A stretch of DNA of 14,419 nt from JAQBGV01 sp032128395 (GTDB lineage Bacteria > Planctomycetota > UBA8108 > UBA1146), in the NCBI GenBank assembly GCA_032128395.1, contig JAQBGV010000220.1:1-14419 (forward strand), in the 5' to 3' direction. Positions 1-6,690 of this stretch are shown here, in pieces (position 1 is the stretch's first letter; every line of letters begins with the position of its first letter). The translations under genes were made by a program, and so were the position numbers. The notes under the pieces were generated by a model. It was not told where the DNA came from. It searched no databases and saw nothing but the letters and a program-made list of their open reading frames with translations.

Positions 1-323
1 CCGTCCGCGTCGTAGTCGGCGGCGCAGATCCCGGAGAGATGAATCGTCGGGACGATCCCGGTTCCCGCGGAGCGATCGATGAACTGGCCTCCTCCTGAAT
101 TCTCGAACACGCCGACGACCCCGGTCCCGCTCCCGACGAGCATCGCGTCCAGGTCGCCGTCCCCATCCAGGTCGATGAGGCCCACCCCCGAACCGTAGGC
201 GGCGGGGAAAGAGCCGAAGGAGGTCTGGAAGATCAGGCCGCGGGAGAACGCCTCATCGGTGAAACTCTGCCCGGTGAGCATCAACGGATACAGGCAGGCG
301 ATGATGCTCCATCGCGTTCTCAT
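1..323 (-). CDS. Secreted FG-GAP/VCBS-repeat protein, N-terminal fragment
   Basis: The reading frame opens with ATG at 323 (AGGG just upstream) and runs off the window edge, so only about 107 residues are visible. The start is hydrophobic after a basic MRTRW and looks like a signal peptide (residues 1 to about 19, IIACLYPLMLTG core), implying export. Residues 49-58 read DLDGDGDLDA, a textbook calcium-binding FG-GAP/VCBS beta-propeller motif, followed by MLVGSGTGVVGVFENSGGG. A second copy begins at the edge (CAADYDADG). Such proteins are usually secreted or surface integrin-like/CRTAC-type propellers, often with further enzyme or sorting domains downstream. Those would lie outside the window, so no specific function can be given. 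It sits 77 nt after the M64 peptidase gene on the same strand and may be co-transcribed with it. Confidence 0.75.
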   Translation of the reverse strand, partial: MRTRWSIIACLYPLMLTGQSFTDEAFSRGLIFQTSFGSFPAAYGSGVGLIDLDGDGDLDAMLVGSGTGVVGVFENSGGGQFIDRSAGTGIVPTIHLSGICAADYDAD

Positions 324-400
324 GATCCCTCGCTCCCGGAGCCCCGGAGATGCAGGGAATCTTACCACCCCATCTCCGCGCTGAAGAGTGGGTCGAGAGG

Positions 401-3400
401 TCACTCCCCCTGCTTCGCCTTCACTTCGACGAGCCACTCTGCTCGCTCGACCAGGAGTTCATCCGGATCCTCGAGGACCCACTCGGTAGGATCCCGGACC
501 TCGACCTTGAGGCGATACCACCCCGGTCGGAGGTCCTTCGCCCGCAGCTCCGCGCCGTGAATCGTCCGCCCGTCGACATCGGTGCGCGCGGCGGCGCGAC
601 GATGGACCTCGCCCGCCCCCTCCGCGACCGAAGTACCCCCGGGGTCGGAGTCGTCACCCGGGGACCTCGGCTTGTTCACGCCGAGCGCGACGAGGCGCCA
701 GGTGATCTCGAGGTCGTGGGTGCGCGGTTGCATCGGCCACACCTGGAAGATCTGGTCCCCCCCCGCCTCGAGGGTGACCTCTCCCGGCTCGGGATCGAGG
801 CGATCGATCGGGCGAACGCGGCGATAGATCTGCTTCACCATCGTCTCCATGCAGACCACGCAGAAGCCGCTCTGGTCGCGCATCATGCAACCCATCTGCG
901 GGCGCCAGACCTCGAACGGAGTGTGGTTCCCTCCCTCGAAGATCGAGACCTTCGAGTTGTTCCACCAGCGCTCTTCCCCGGCGTCGATCCAGTTCTGCCA
1001 GTAGGTGTGGGCGAGGACGTCCTCTCGATCGGAACCCACCATCAGGTTCGGACGCAACTCGCCGGTCGCGACGTTCCCCTTCCGCCCTTTCGGGATCGGG
1101 CGGTCGGGATCGGTCCCGGGGGTGTAGTCGTACTCGTCGAGCAGCCCTCCGAACGCGTGCCCCACCTCGTGGTTCACGACCGAGAGTCCCGCCTTCGACA
1201 CCGTCGCCACTCCGCCTCCGCCGGTCGCGACGTCCGCGTAGTCGTTGACGATCACGATCCCCTGGTGATCCCGCGCCATCGCCTCGGGGAACCGACGGAT
1301 GTACGAGAACACCTTTTCCGGGTTGCAGGTGAGTCGCTGCCACTCGACCTTCGCATCGCAGGCGGTGTCCTTTTCGACGTCGCCGGGGATCCGGTCCGCC
1401 CCAGCCTCCTTCGACTGGAGGTGGAGCGCCGTGATGTTGAAGTACGACTGGTACTCGCGGTACGGATCGACGGAGAGGAGGATCTTCTCGCAGGCGCGCG
1501 CGGCGTTGAGGAACGCCTCCTGGTGTTCGTCCTCGGGGAGGTAGCCGTCGCCGAGGATGAAGAAGTCGATCCGGTGTTCCGGATCTCCGCTCTCGCGGAT
1601 CGGCACCGAAGCGAGCACCGGGTCCTCGAGGAGCCGCATCGCCTCGGCGCCCATCGTTGGGTCGGTCTTCGCGACGATCTCGCGCAACACCCGGTCGGCG
1701 AGGGTGAACGAGCCCTGCGCGCGCAGCAGGAGTACCCAGTCGATGACCTCGGTGACCTTCTCCGCCTTCTCGAGGCGTTTCATCTGGGCCATCGCCTCGC
1801 GCTCCTGCTCGCGGAGCTCTCGGGCGCGGGCGAGTTCGGCGGTCTTCTCGGCGGGGGTCATCAGACGTCCGCGATGCTCGATGTACCCCTTCTCGGGAAC
1901 CGGCTCTCCGCGATGCCGAGCGAGCACGGCCTCGGCGAGCTCCCGCCCCGTACCCTGGCGGTGGAGCCGGAGCAGCGCGCGGTCGAAACCCTCGGGGTCG
2001 CCACCCCGACGAGCGAGGAAGACGAGCCCGAGCAGTCCGTCCCGCTCGTGCTTCACCGCCGAGAAGAGGGCGTACCGCTGCACCGGGGTCACCTGCGACC
2101 ACGGCCGGATATCGGTGAACGTCCCTCCCGCTATCGTGCGCTCGAGCTCGATCTCTTGCTGACTCGCTCGGACCAGCCGCCCGGTGTAGTCGCGAGACAC
2201 CTCGATCTGCACCCCCCCGCCGCCGGCCCCCTCGATGAAACTGATCCACATCGCTTGCAGGTAGTGCGCCTCGACGAGTTCTTCGAGGTGCTTCATCCGC
2301 TCGTCCCCGGGGAGGTCGAGCCCGAGGATCCGGTGGAGGATCGGAACGAGATCGGTGAACCGACACTCGGTGAAAGCACGAGTGGCCTGGGCGTCGAGCT
2401 CGACCAATTCGGGGGGAGCGGCGGTCCCCCGGGCGACCGACCCGACTTCGCCGAGACCGACGTCGAGGTAGCGGGGAAGCGCCTCTTCGTACGCCGAGAT
2501 CCCGCCGAAGCGGTCGCGGACCGCGACGAGGGCGCGGAGTGCCTCGGCCCCCAGTCCAGCGCGAAGGAGTCCCGAGAGCTCGTCCTCGAGTCCGCGCAGT
2601 CGCTCGGCAGCGATCCTCTCGACCTCGATCGCGCGATTCCGCCAGCTGATCCGATCCTCCTCTGGTCCGTCGAGGGCGGAGAGGAACCGGAGCACGACCA
2701 GAGCGTCGCCGTAGCGTTCGCTCCCGACGAGGGGGGCGAGGGCTCGATCCGCCTCGCGGCGGCGATTCTCGCGTTCCGACGCACGCAGCCCGTCGAGCAC
2801 CAGCGCGAGATGTCGGCCTCGGTCCGCGGCGGGGGTGCCCGGATAAGAGCGGACCAGCTCTTCGAGGTCTTCGAGTGCGTCGAAGCGGCTCTCTCCGCGC
2901 ACGATGCGCCTCTCTACGATGAAGAGGGAGTCGAGCGCGTCGCGCTCGATGAGGGTGGGCGAAGATGAGGTGACGATCGCCCCTGTCGTCCCCGGGAGGA
3001 GACTCGGAGGCATGCTCGCAGGACTCGGATCTCCACCCACGAGACCGCCGGGGCTCTCCGATCCGGTCACCGCGAGCCCGTTCCCAGCGGATCCGCTCGC
3101 CGCCTGCCGCCGATCCGTCGAGCGGCCGCCGACGAACTCGCGCAAGAGGAGCCCGAGGAGCAGGACCAGGAGGACCCCGAGCAGGGCATCGACTATCGCG
3201 AACGGAGAGCTGCGCGGTGGCTCCGGAGCGGGGAGCCGCTCCGCGCGCGCCGCCTGAGCGACCGCGCGCTCGCCCTTCGTGCGGGGCGCCGGGGGGCGGG
3301 CCGACGGCGCGGGCGGCGGGGGAATCTCGCCGAAGATGATGCACGCGTCCCCGATCTCGATCTTGTCCCCGGGACGGAGCGCATGGTGAGAAATTTTCTC

Positions 3401-3640
3401 GCCGCCGACGAAGGTTCCGTTCGACGAACCCGGGTCGACGAGAGTGAAGCGCCCACCTTCGCCGATGATCTCCGCGTGGTAACGCGAAGCGCGGGAGGTC
3501 AGGAGAGGGATGGTGCACTCTTCGGCCCGGCCGAAGGAGAGCGGGCGTTCCCCGTCGTAGTCGAGGATCCGCTCCTCGCCCTCTTCGACGACGATGACCC
3601 GGATCGGCAGCGTGAAGACGCGATCGTCTCGCTTGGGCAC
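401..3640 (-). CDS. FHA domain - transmembrane - M64-family metallopeptidase
   Basis: A 1079-residue protein starting at GTG 3640, with AAAGGGG 5 nt upstream. Residues about 28-105 form an FHA phosphothreonine-binding domain with the conserved G37-R38, S52-R53-x-H55 and SSNGT (72-76) positions. A Pro/Ala linker (107-145) leads to one strong transmembrane helix (about 146-168). Residues 230-670 are helical and charged, with a likely coiled coil around 595-630. The C-terminal part (about 685-940) matches peptidase family M64 (the family of Clostridium ramosum IgA peptidase): HEVGH at 824-828 gives the zinc-binding and catalytic HExxH, followed by DEY (835-837). The region is Cys-rich around 917-930 (GCMM...CVVC), and about 140 residues of beta-type tail follow. 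Inferred topology: FHA in the cytoplasm, protease outside. That would couple Ser/Thr-kinase signalling to extracytoplasmic proteolysis. The substrate is unknown. Neighbours are FNR upstream and an FG-GAP protein downstream, both on the same strand. Confidence 0.92.
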   Translation of the reverse strand: MPKRDDRVFTLPIRVIVVEEGEERILDYDGERPLSFGRAEECTIPLLTSRASRYHAEIIGEGGRFTLVDPGSSNGTFVGGEKISHHALRPGDKIEIGDACIIFGEIPPPPAPSARPPAPRTKGERAVAQAARAERLPAPEPPRSSPFAIVDALLGVLLVLLLGLLLREFVGGRSTDRRQAASGSAGNGLAVTGSESPGGLVGGDPSPASMPPSLLPGTTGAIVTSSSPTLIERDALDSLFIVERRIVRGESRFDALEDLEELVRSYPGTPAADRGRHLALVLDGLRASERENRRREADRALAPLVGSERYGDALVVLRFLSALDGPEEDRISWRNRAIEVERIAAERLRGLEDELSGLLRAGLGAEALRALVAVRDRFGGISAYEEALPRYLDVGLGEVGSVARGTAAPPELVELDAQATRAFTECRFTDLVPILHRILGLDLPGDERMKHLEELVEAHYLQAMWISFIEGAGGGGVQIEVSRDYTGRLVRASQQEIELERTIAGGTFTDIRPWSQVTPVQRYALFSAVKHERDGLLGLVFLARRGGDPEGFDRALLRLHRQGTGRELAEAVLARHRGEPVPEKGYIEHRGRLMTPAEKTAELARARELREQEREAMAQMKRLEKAEKVTEVIDWVLLLRAQGSFTLADRVLREIVAKTDPTMGAEAMRLLEDPVLASVPIRESGDPEHRIDFFILGDGYLPEDEHQEAFLNAARACEKILLSVDPYREYQSYFNITALHLQSKEAGADRIPGDVEKDTACDAKVEWQRLTCNPEKVFSYIRRFPEAMARDHQGIVIVNDYADVATGGGGVATVSKAGLSVVNHEVGHAFGGLLDEYDYTPGTDPDRPIPKGRKGNVATGELRPNLMVGSDREDVLAHTYWQNWIDAGEERWWNNSKVSIFEGGNHTPFEVWRPQMGCMMRDQSGFCVVCMETMVKQIYRRVRPIDRLDPEPGEVTLEAGGDQIFQVWPMQPRTHDLEITWRLVALGVNKPRSPGDDSDPGGTSVAEGAGEVHRRAAARTDVDGRTIHGAELRAKDLRPGWYRLKVEVRDPTEWVLEDPDELLVERAEWLVEVKAKQGE

Positions 3641-3685
3641 GAGGCCCCTTTCCGCGTTCGGACCCAGTCAGGTACGCGGCGGCGC

Positions 3686-3728
3686 GGATGCCGTTGGCAT
3701 CCCGCTAGGAGGCCGTCGAGAAGGCCTC
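3686..3728 (-). terminator. Two adjacent hairpins after the FNR gene; weak terminator candidate
   Basis: Immediately after the FNR stop codon, two small inverted repeats occur in tandem. GAGGCC (3709-3714) pairs with GGCCTC (3723-3728) across 8 nt, and GGATGCC (3686-3692) pairs with GGCATCC (3696-3702) across 3 nt. There is no T-run on the minus-strand side, so this may only attenuate transcription or protect an mRNA end between FNR and the FHA-peptidase gene. Confidence 0.3.
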
Positions 3729-4691
3729 TTAGCCGAGCGCCCGATGCAGAGTCTCGCGCAGGGCGGCGACGCGAGCTTCGTCGGTCAGGTCGATCACTGG
3801 TTCCGAGTCGTATTGCTCGTAGAAGATCGTCGCGGGGACCTCCGCCGGGACACCGAAGGCCGCACGCAGCTTTCGATCATCGGGGACGAACCCGCGCTCG
3901 AGCAAGCGCTCGATGGTCGCCCCGATCGTACCCTGGAGTCCGCACACGTAGAGAACCGCATTCTCCGGGCGCAATTCTCCCGGCGCGAAGCCCGCGCGCT
4001 CCTCGAAGTCCCCGAGACGGTCGGGAAGGAACTGATCCTCCGCCCGCCCGGTCGCACCGGTCCAACCATCGGACTCCTTCGGGCGGCTGACGGTCGGGAC
4101 ATAGGGGAGCCCCGCGGTGGCGGCGAGGCCTTCGAGCTCCTCCCGATATCCGAGGTCGTCGGGATAGCTCGCCCCGTGCAGGATGACGAACTCGCCGAGA
4201 TCACGGGATGGTTCCTTGTGATGGATACTGCGGACCACCGAGAGGAACGGCGCGAGCCCGGTACCGGCGGAGACGAACACCTTTCGCCGGCGGTCCTCCC
4301 ACCCGATGGTGTCGGCGACCGTGAATTTCCCCTTCGGCTTCGACCGGATGAAGATCCGATCCCCGACCGTTCGCTCCCAGAGCAGGTGGGTGAGCGGGTT
4401 CTTCGAGGACGGCTCCGACACGAACCGGATGTAGAACTCGATGTGACCGGTCTCCTCCGGAGCCGAGGCGATCGACATCTGTCGCTGCACCCCGCCGAGC
4501 TCGGGGACCTTCTCGTTGTTGAGGCCGATCACGAGGTATTGCCCCGGCTCGAACCAGGGTCCGTCTGCGGGGAGGGCCTCGTCGGGGACGACTCGGAAGA
4601 TGCCGAGGCTCGGGGTGAGGTCATCGCGGCCCTCGAGGACCGCGTTGTAGTCGACGGTCTTGGCCAAGGGATCTCTGCCTTTCGGGCGCAT
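3729..4691 (-). CDS. fpr: Ferredoxin/flavodoxin-NADP+ reductase (FNR, Fpr-like)
   Basis: A 320-residue FAD/NADP(H) oxidoreductase that moves electrons between NADPH and ferredoxin or flavodoxin in the cytoplasm. The N-terminal flavin barrel (about 10-125) carries FEPGQY (47-52) and the FAD-binding motif RQMS (70-73). The usual aromatic residue of RxYS is Met72 here. The NADP domain has SAGTGLAP (141-148) and YVCG (248-251). EQYD (292-295), near where short Fpr proteins end, is followed by a further 25 residues. The frame extends upstream to 4907, but that part is Arg/Pro-rich non-family sequence, so I chose ATG 4691. Another ATG at 4715 lies inside a candidate -10 element. No clear Shine-Dalgarno precedes either start, so the 5' end is uncertain. 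It is divergent from the folate operon; the next gene on its strand starts 88 nt downstream. Confidence 0.9.
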   Translation of the reverse strand: MRPKGRDPLAKTVDYNAVLEGRDDLTPSLGIFRVVPDEALPADGPWFEPGQYLVIGLNNEKVPELGGVQRQMSIASAPEETGHIEFYIRFVSEPSSKNPLTHLLWERTVGDRIFIRSKPKGKFTVADTIGWEDRRRKVFVSAGTGLAPFLSVVRSIHHKEPSRDLGEFVILHGASYPDDLGYREELEGLAATAGLPYVPTVSRPKESDGWTGATGRAEDQFLPDRLGDFEERAGFAPGELRPENAVLYVCGLQGTIGATIERLLERGFVPDDRKLRAAFGVPAEVPATIFYEQYDSEPVIDLTDEARVAALRETLHRALG

Positions 4692-4713
4692 CGGTTCGGG
4701 ATGTGAATTGCGC

Positions 4714-4741
4714 ATTCTCGGAGGAGGTTCGAATTGGTCAA
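4714..4741 (-). promoter_or_regulatory. Candidate sigma70-type promoter for FNR
   Basis: Read on the minus strand, TTGACC (4741-4736) lies 16 nt before GAGAAT (4719-4714). That is five of six -35 consensus bases and four of six -10 bases. A start site near 4707 would give a short leader to ATG 4691. The match is by eye only, and promoter consensus in this organism is unknown. Confidence 0.3.
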
Positions 4742-4762
4742 CCCCAGGGGTGGAGACTGGCT

Positions 4763-4775
4763 CACCACAGTGGTG
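4763..4775. promoter_or_regulatory. Perfect 13-bp dyad in the divergent control region
   Basis: CACCAC-A-GTGGTG is a perfect inverted repeat with a one-base centre in the 230-nt region between the divergent FNR and folM genes, about 22 nt upstream of the candidate FNR -35 box. The shape suits a dimeric regulator, but short GC-rich dyads are common in this sequence and no regulator gene is adjacent. Confidence 0.22.
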
Positions 4776-4921
4776 CCTGCCCCTTCTTCGCCCCCTCGGT
4801 CGCCGCCCCCCTGAAGCAGAAGATGGGACCGGCACCGCGGGGCGAAGCCAGTCCTCACGCAGATTCTGGCCGCCGGCGAGTCCTTGCCAGTAACATGTCC
4901 GATTCACCCGCGGAGGACCCC

Positions 4922-5656
4922 ATGCACCTCGACGGTAAGGTCGCCCTGATCACCGGCGCCGCTCGGCGGATCGGTGCGTCCCTCGCCCGTGCCCTCGCGG
5001 CGCGGGGGATGACGGTCGCGATCCACCATCGGGGCTCCCGGGAGGAGGCGCTCGCGCTGGTCGCCGAGATCGAGCAGGCGGGGGGGAACGCCACCGCATT
5101 CGCCGCCGATCTTGAGGACGTCCCGTCCGCGGAGCGGCTCCACGCCGAGGTCGTCGAGAGTCTCGGGGCGCCGCGGGTGCTCGTCCACAACGCCTCGCGG
5201 TTCGAACGTCTCTCCCTCGAGGAGACCGACCCCGCCGCGCTCCGGCGCGATCTCGCCATCCACGTCGAGTCCCCCCTCGCCCTCTCGCGCGCGTTCGCCC
5301 GCGCGCTCCCCGACGGTGCCGACGGGCGCATCGTCGCGCTCCTCGACTGGCGTGCGTCGCTCCCCGACCCGACCTATTTCCCCTACACGATCGCGAAAAG
5401 CGGGCTGCTCGCGTTGGTGCGCAATCTCGCGGTCGAGCTCGGACCTCTCGTCACCGTGAACGGGGTTGCACCCGGTGCGATCCTCCCCCCCTCCGCCGGC
5501 GGCGGGAAAGGTCTCGCCGATCTGACCGCGGATCTCCCGGCTCGTCGGCCCGGGCAGGTCGAGGACATCGTCGAGGCGTGCCTGTTTCTCATCGAGCGCG
5601 CGCCGTACACCACGGGGGCCGTGATCCCGGTCGACGGAGGGAGGCACCTGGGGTGA
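4922..5656 (+). CDS. folM: Pteridine reductase-type SDR (FolM/PTR1-like)
   Basis: A 244-residue NADPH-dependent short-chain dehydrogenase/reductase expected to reduce dihydropterins and/or dihydrofolate to tetrahydro forms. The Rossmann cofactor motif TGAARRIG (11-18) has the Arg-Arg pattern of NADPH-specific pteridine reductases. NAS at 90-92 is the family's version of NNAS. The catalytic set is Asp142, Tyr155 and Lys159: Asp replaces the usual SDR serine, with the same 13- and 4-residue spacing as Asp181/Tyr194/Lys198 of Leishmania PTR1. VNGVAPG (179-185) follows. The ATG at 4922 was chosen because GGAGGA (4912-4917) lies 4 nt upstream; the frame is open further upstream without a ribosome site. 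Its stop overlaps the GTG start of the folB-like gene by 3 nt (GTGA), so the two are probably translationally coupled. Substrate preference (dihydromonapterin versus dihydrofolate) cannot be read from sequence. Confidence 0.88.
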   Translation: MHLDGKVALITGAARRIGASLARALAARGMTVAIHHRGSREEALALVAEIEQAGGNATAFAADLEDVPSAERLHAEVVESLGAPRVLVHNASRFERLSLEETDPAALRRDLAIHVESPLALSRAFARALPDGADGRIVALLDWRASLPDPTYFPYTIAKSGLLALVRNLAVELGPLVTVNGVAPGAILPPSAGGGKGLADLTADLPARRPGQVEDIVEACLFLIERAPYTTGAVIPVDGGRHLG

Positions 5657-6063
5657 GTGAAACGCCGCGCGAGATCCTCGACGTGATCGAGGTCGATGGT
5701 CTGCATCTTCGTACCGTGATCGGGATCTTCGATTTCGAACGCGATCGGCGCCAAGACGTCATCGTCGGCTTCCGGATCCACACCGACATCCGTGCCGCGT
5801 CCCGCTCCGATGACATCGCGCGAGCGCTCGACTACAAGCGAGTGACGAAACGGGTGATCGATCTCATCGAAGCCTCGACCTGTTTCTTGGTCGAGACCCT
5901 CTCCGAGCGCATCGCCGCCTGCATCCTCGAGGAACCGCTCGCGCGTCGGGTCGAAGTGCGCCTCGAGAAGCCCGGCGCGCTCCGCCACGCGCGCACGGTC
6001 GCGATCACACTGGTGAGGGAGAACGACCGCGACCCCGATGGGAAGGGCGCCGACCGGCCGTGA
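5653..6063 (+). CDS. folB: Dihydroneopterin aldolase / epimerase family (FolB/FolX)
   Basis: A 136-residue tunnelling-fold enzyme, the usual length for FolB. FolB converts 7,8-dihydroneopterin to 6-hydroxymethyl-7,8-dihydropterin plus glycolaldehyde; FolX epimerises dihydroneopterin triphosphate. Features of both appear. LRTVIGI (19-25), RRQDVIV and the stretch ALDYKRVTKRVI resemble E. coli FolX, while FLVETLSERIA and EKPGAL, carrying the FolB catalytic lysine, resemble aldolases. Adjacent folK argues for aldolase activity; adjacent folM is reminiscent of the E. coli folM/folX pair. The start is GTG 5653, overlapping the upstream stop by 3 nt. An in-frame ATG at 5578 would lie deep inside folM and adds only shadow sequence. 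Its TGA overlaps the GTG of folK in the same way. Confidence 0.88.
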   Translation: MSETPREILDVIEVDGLHLRTVIGIFDFERDRRQDVIVGFRIHTDIRAASRSDDIARALDYKRVTKRVIDLIEASTCFLVETLSERIAACILEEPLARRVEVRLEKPGALRHARTVAITLVRENDRDPDGKGADRP

Positions 6064-6569
6064 TCTCCTCACACCAGCGACACCTGCTCGTCCTCGGTTC
6101 GAACATCGACGCGGTGGTCCACCTGCCCGCGGCTCTCCGGCGGCTCGCGAAAGAGGTGACGATCGAGAGCGTCTCCGCGATCTACGTTTCGCCCGCGGTC
6201 GGCGCTCCCGGCACCCCGGACTTTCACAACCAAGCACTGCTCGTCCGCGCAGAAATTCCCCTCGAGAAATTGCGCAGGCGTCTCCGGGCGATCGAAGCGG
6301 AGCTCGGACGAGAGCGCGACGAGGACCGGAACGCGCCGCGAACGATCGACATCGATTGGTGCGCCTTCTTCGACGAGTCCGGGATCGCTCTCACGGAACC
6401 GCCCCCCGATCCCGACCTCTGCCGCTATCACCACCTGGCGCACCCCGCCGCCGAACTGCTGCCGCACGCCCGACTCGCCGTCGGCGGTCCGCCGCTGACC
6501 GACATCGCGAGAATGCTGGGTCCGACCCCACCCGGCTTCCGCCGGCTCCCCAGTCCGCTGCCCCTCTGA
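6060..6569 (+). CDS. folK: 6-hydroxymethyl-7,8-dihydropterin pyrophosphokinase (HPPK)
   Basis: A 169-residue enzyme that transfers pyrophosphate from ATP to 6-hydroxymethyl-dihydropterin, the step before dihydropteroate synthase. The N-terminal LVLGSNI (10-16) is the HPPK start motif. DFHNQALLV (54-62) and the LGRER stretch (82-86) follow the family pattern. PRTIDID (93-99) supplies the two magnesium-binding aspartates, Asp97 and Asp99, equivalent to Asp95/Asp97 of E. coli. The C-terminal portion HLAHPAAELLP is a divergent form of the usual HP...PLxELxP segment. The GTG start at 6060 overlaps the folB stop (GTGA), making it the third gene of a tightly coupled operon. No folP or folE is present in the window. 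Confidence 0.92.
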   Translation: MISSHQRHLLVLGSNIDAVVHLPAALRRLAKEVTIESVSAIYVSPAVGAPGTPDFHNQALLVRAEIPLEKLRRRLRAIEAELGRERDEDRNAPRTIDIDWCAFFDESGIALTEPPPDPDLCRYHHLAHPAAELLPHARLAVGGPPLTDIARMLGPTPPGFRRLPSPLPL

Positions 6570-6690
6570 GGTTCTCTTCCCGAGCCGGGGCCGGCCCGGG
6601 GGCCGTATCCGTCCCGTTCCCCGTTTCATCCCAGGGCCTTCCCGGAAACAATCTCCGACGACCCGTCTCCCGCGACCCCAAGGAGTATCG

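Noticed and set aside
350..2968. 872-codon plus-strand open frame opposite the FHA-M64 gene
   Set aside because: Antisense shadow: the minus strand has unmistakable FHA and HExxH domains, while this translation is low-complexity Arg/Glu/Val/Leu with no domain and no good start.
654..3518. 954-codon minus-strand open frame overlapping the FHA-M64 gene
   Set aside because: Same-strand shadow in another frame; the product is Arg/Pro-rich nonsense, as expected from high GC content.
4703..4921. In-frame N-terminal extension of the folM-like gene
   Set aside because: It overlaps the candidate FNR promoter, lacks a ribosome site, and the SDR fold starts directly at the ATG preceded by GGAGGA.
6583..6604. 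GC-rich palindromic cluster after folK as a terminator
   Set aside because: Contains GGGCCGGCCC but lacks an uninterrupted longer stem and a T-run; such motifs are expected by composition.
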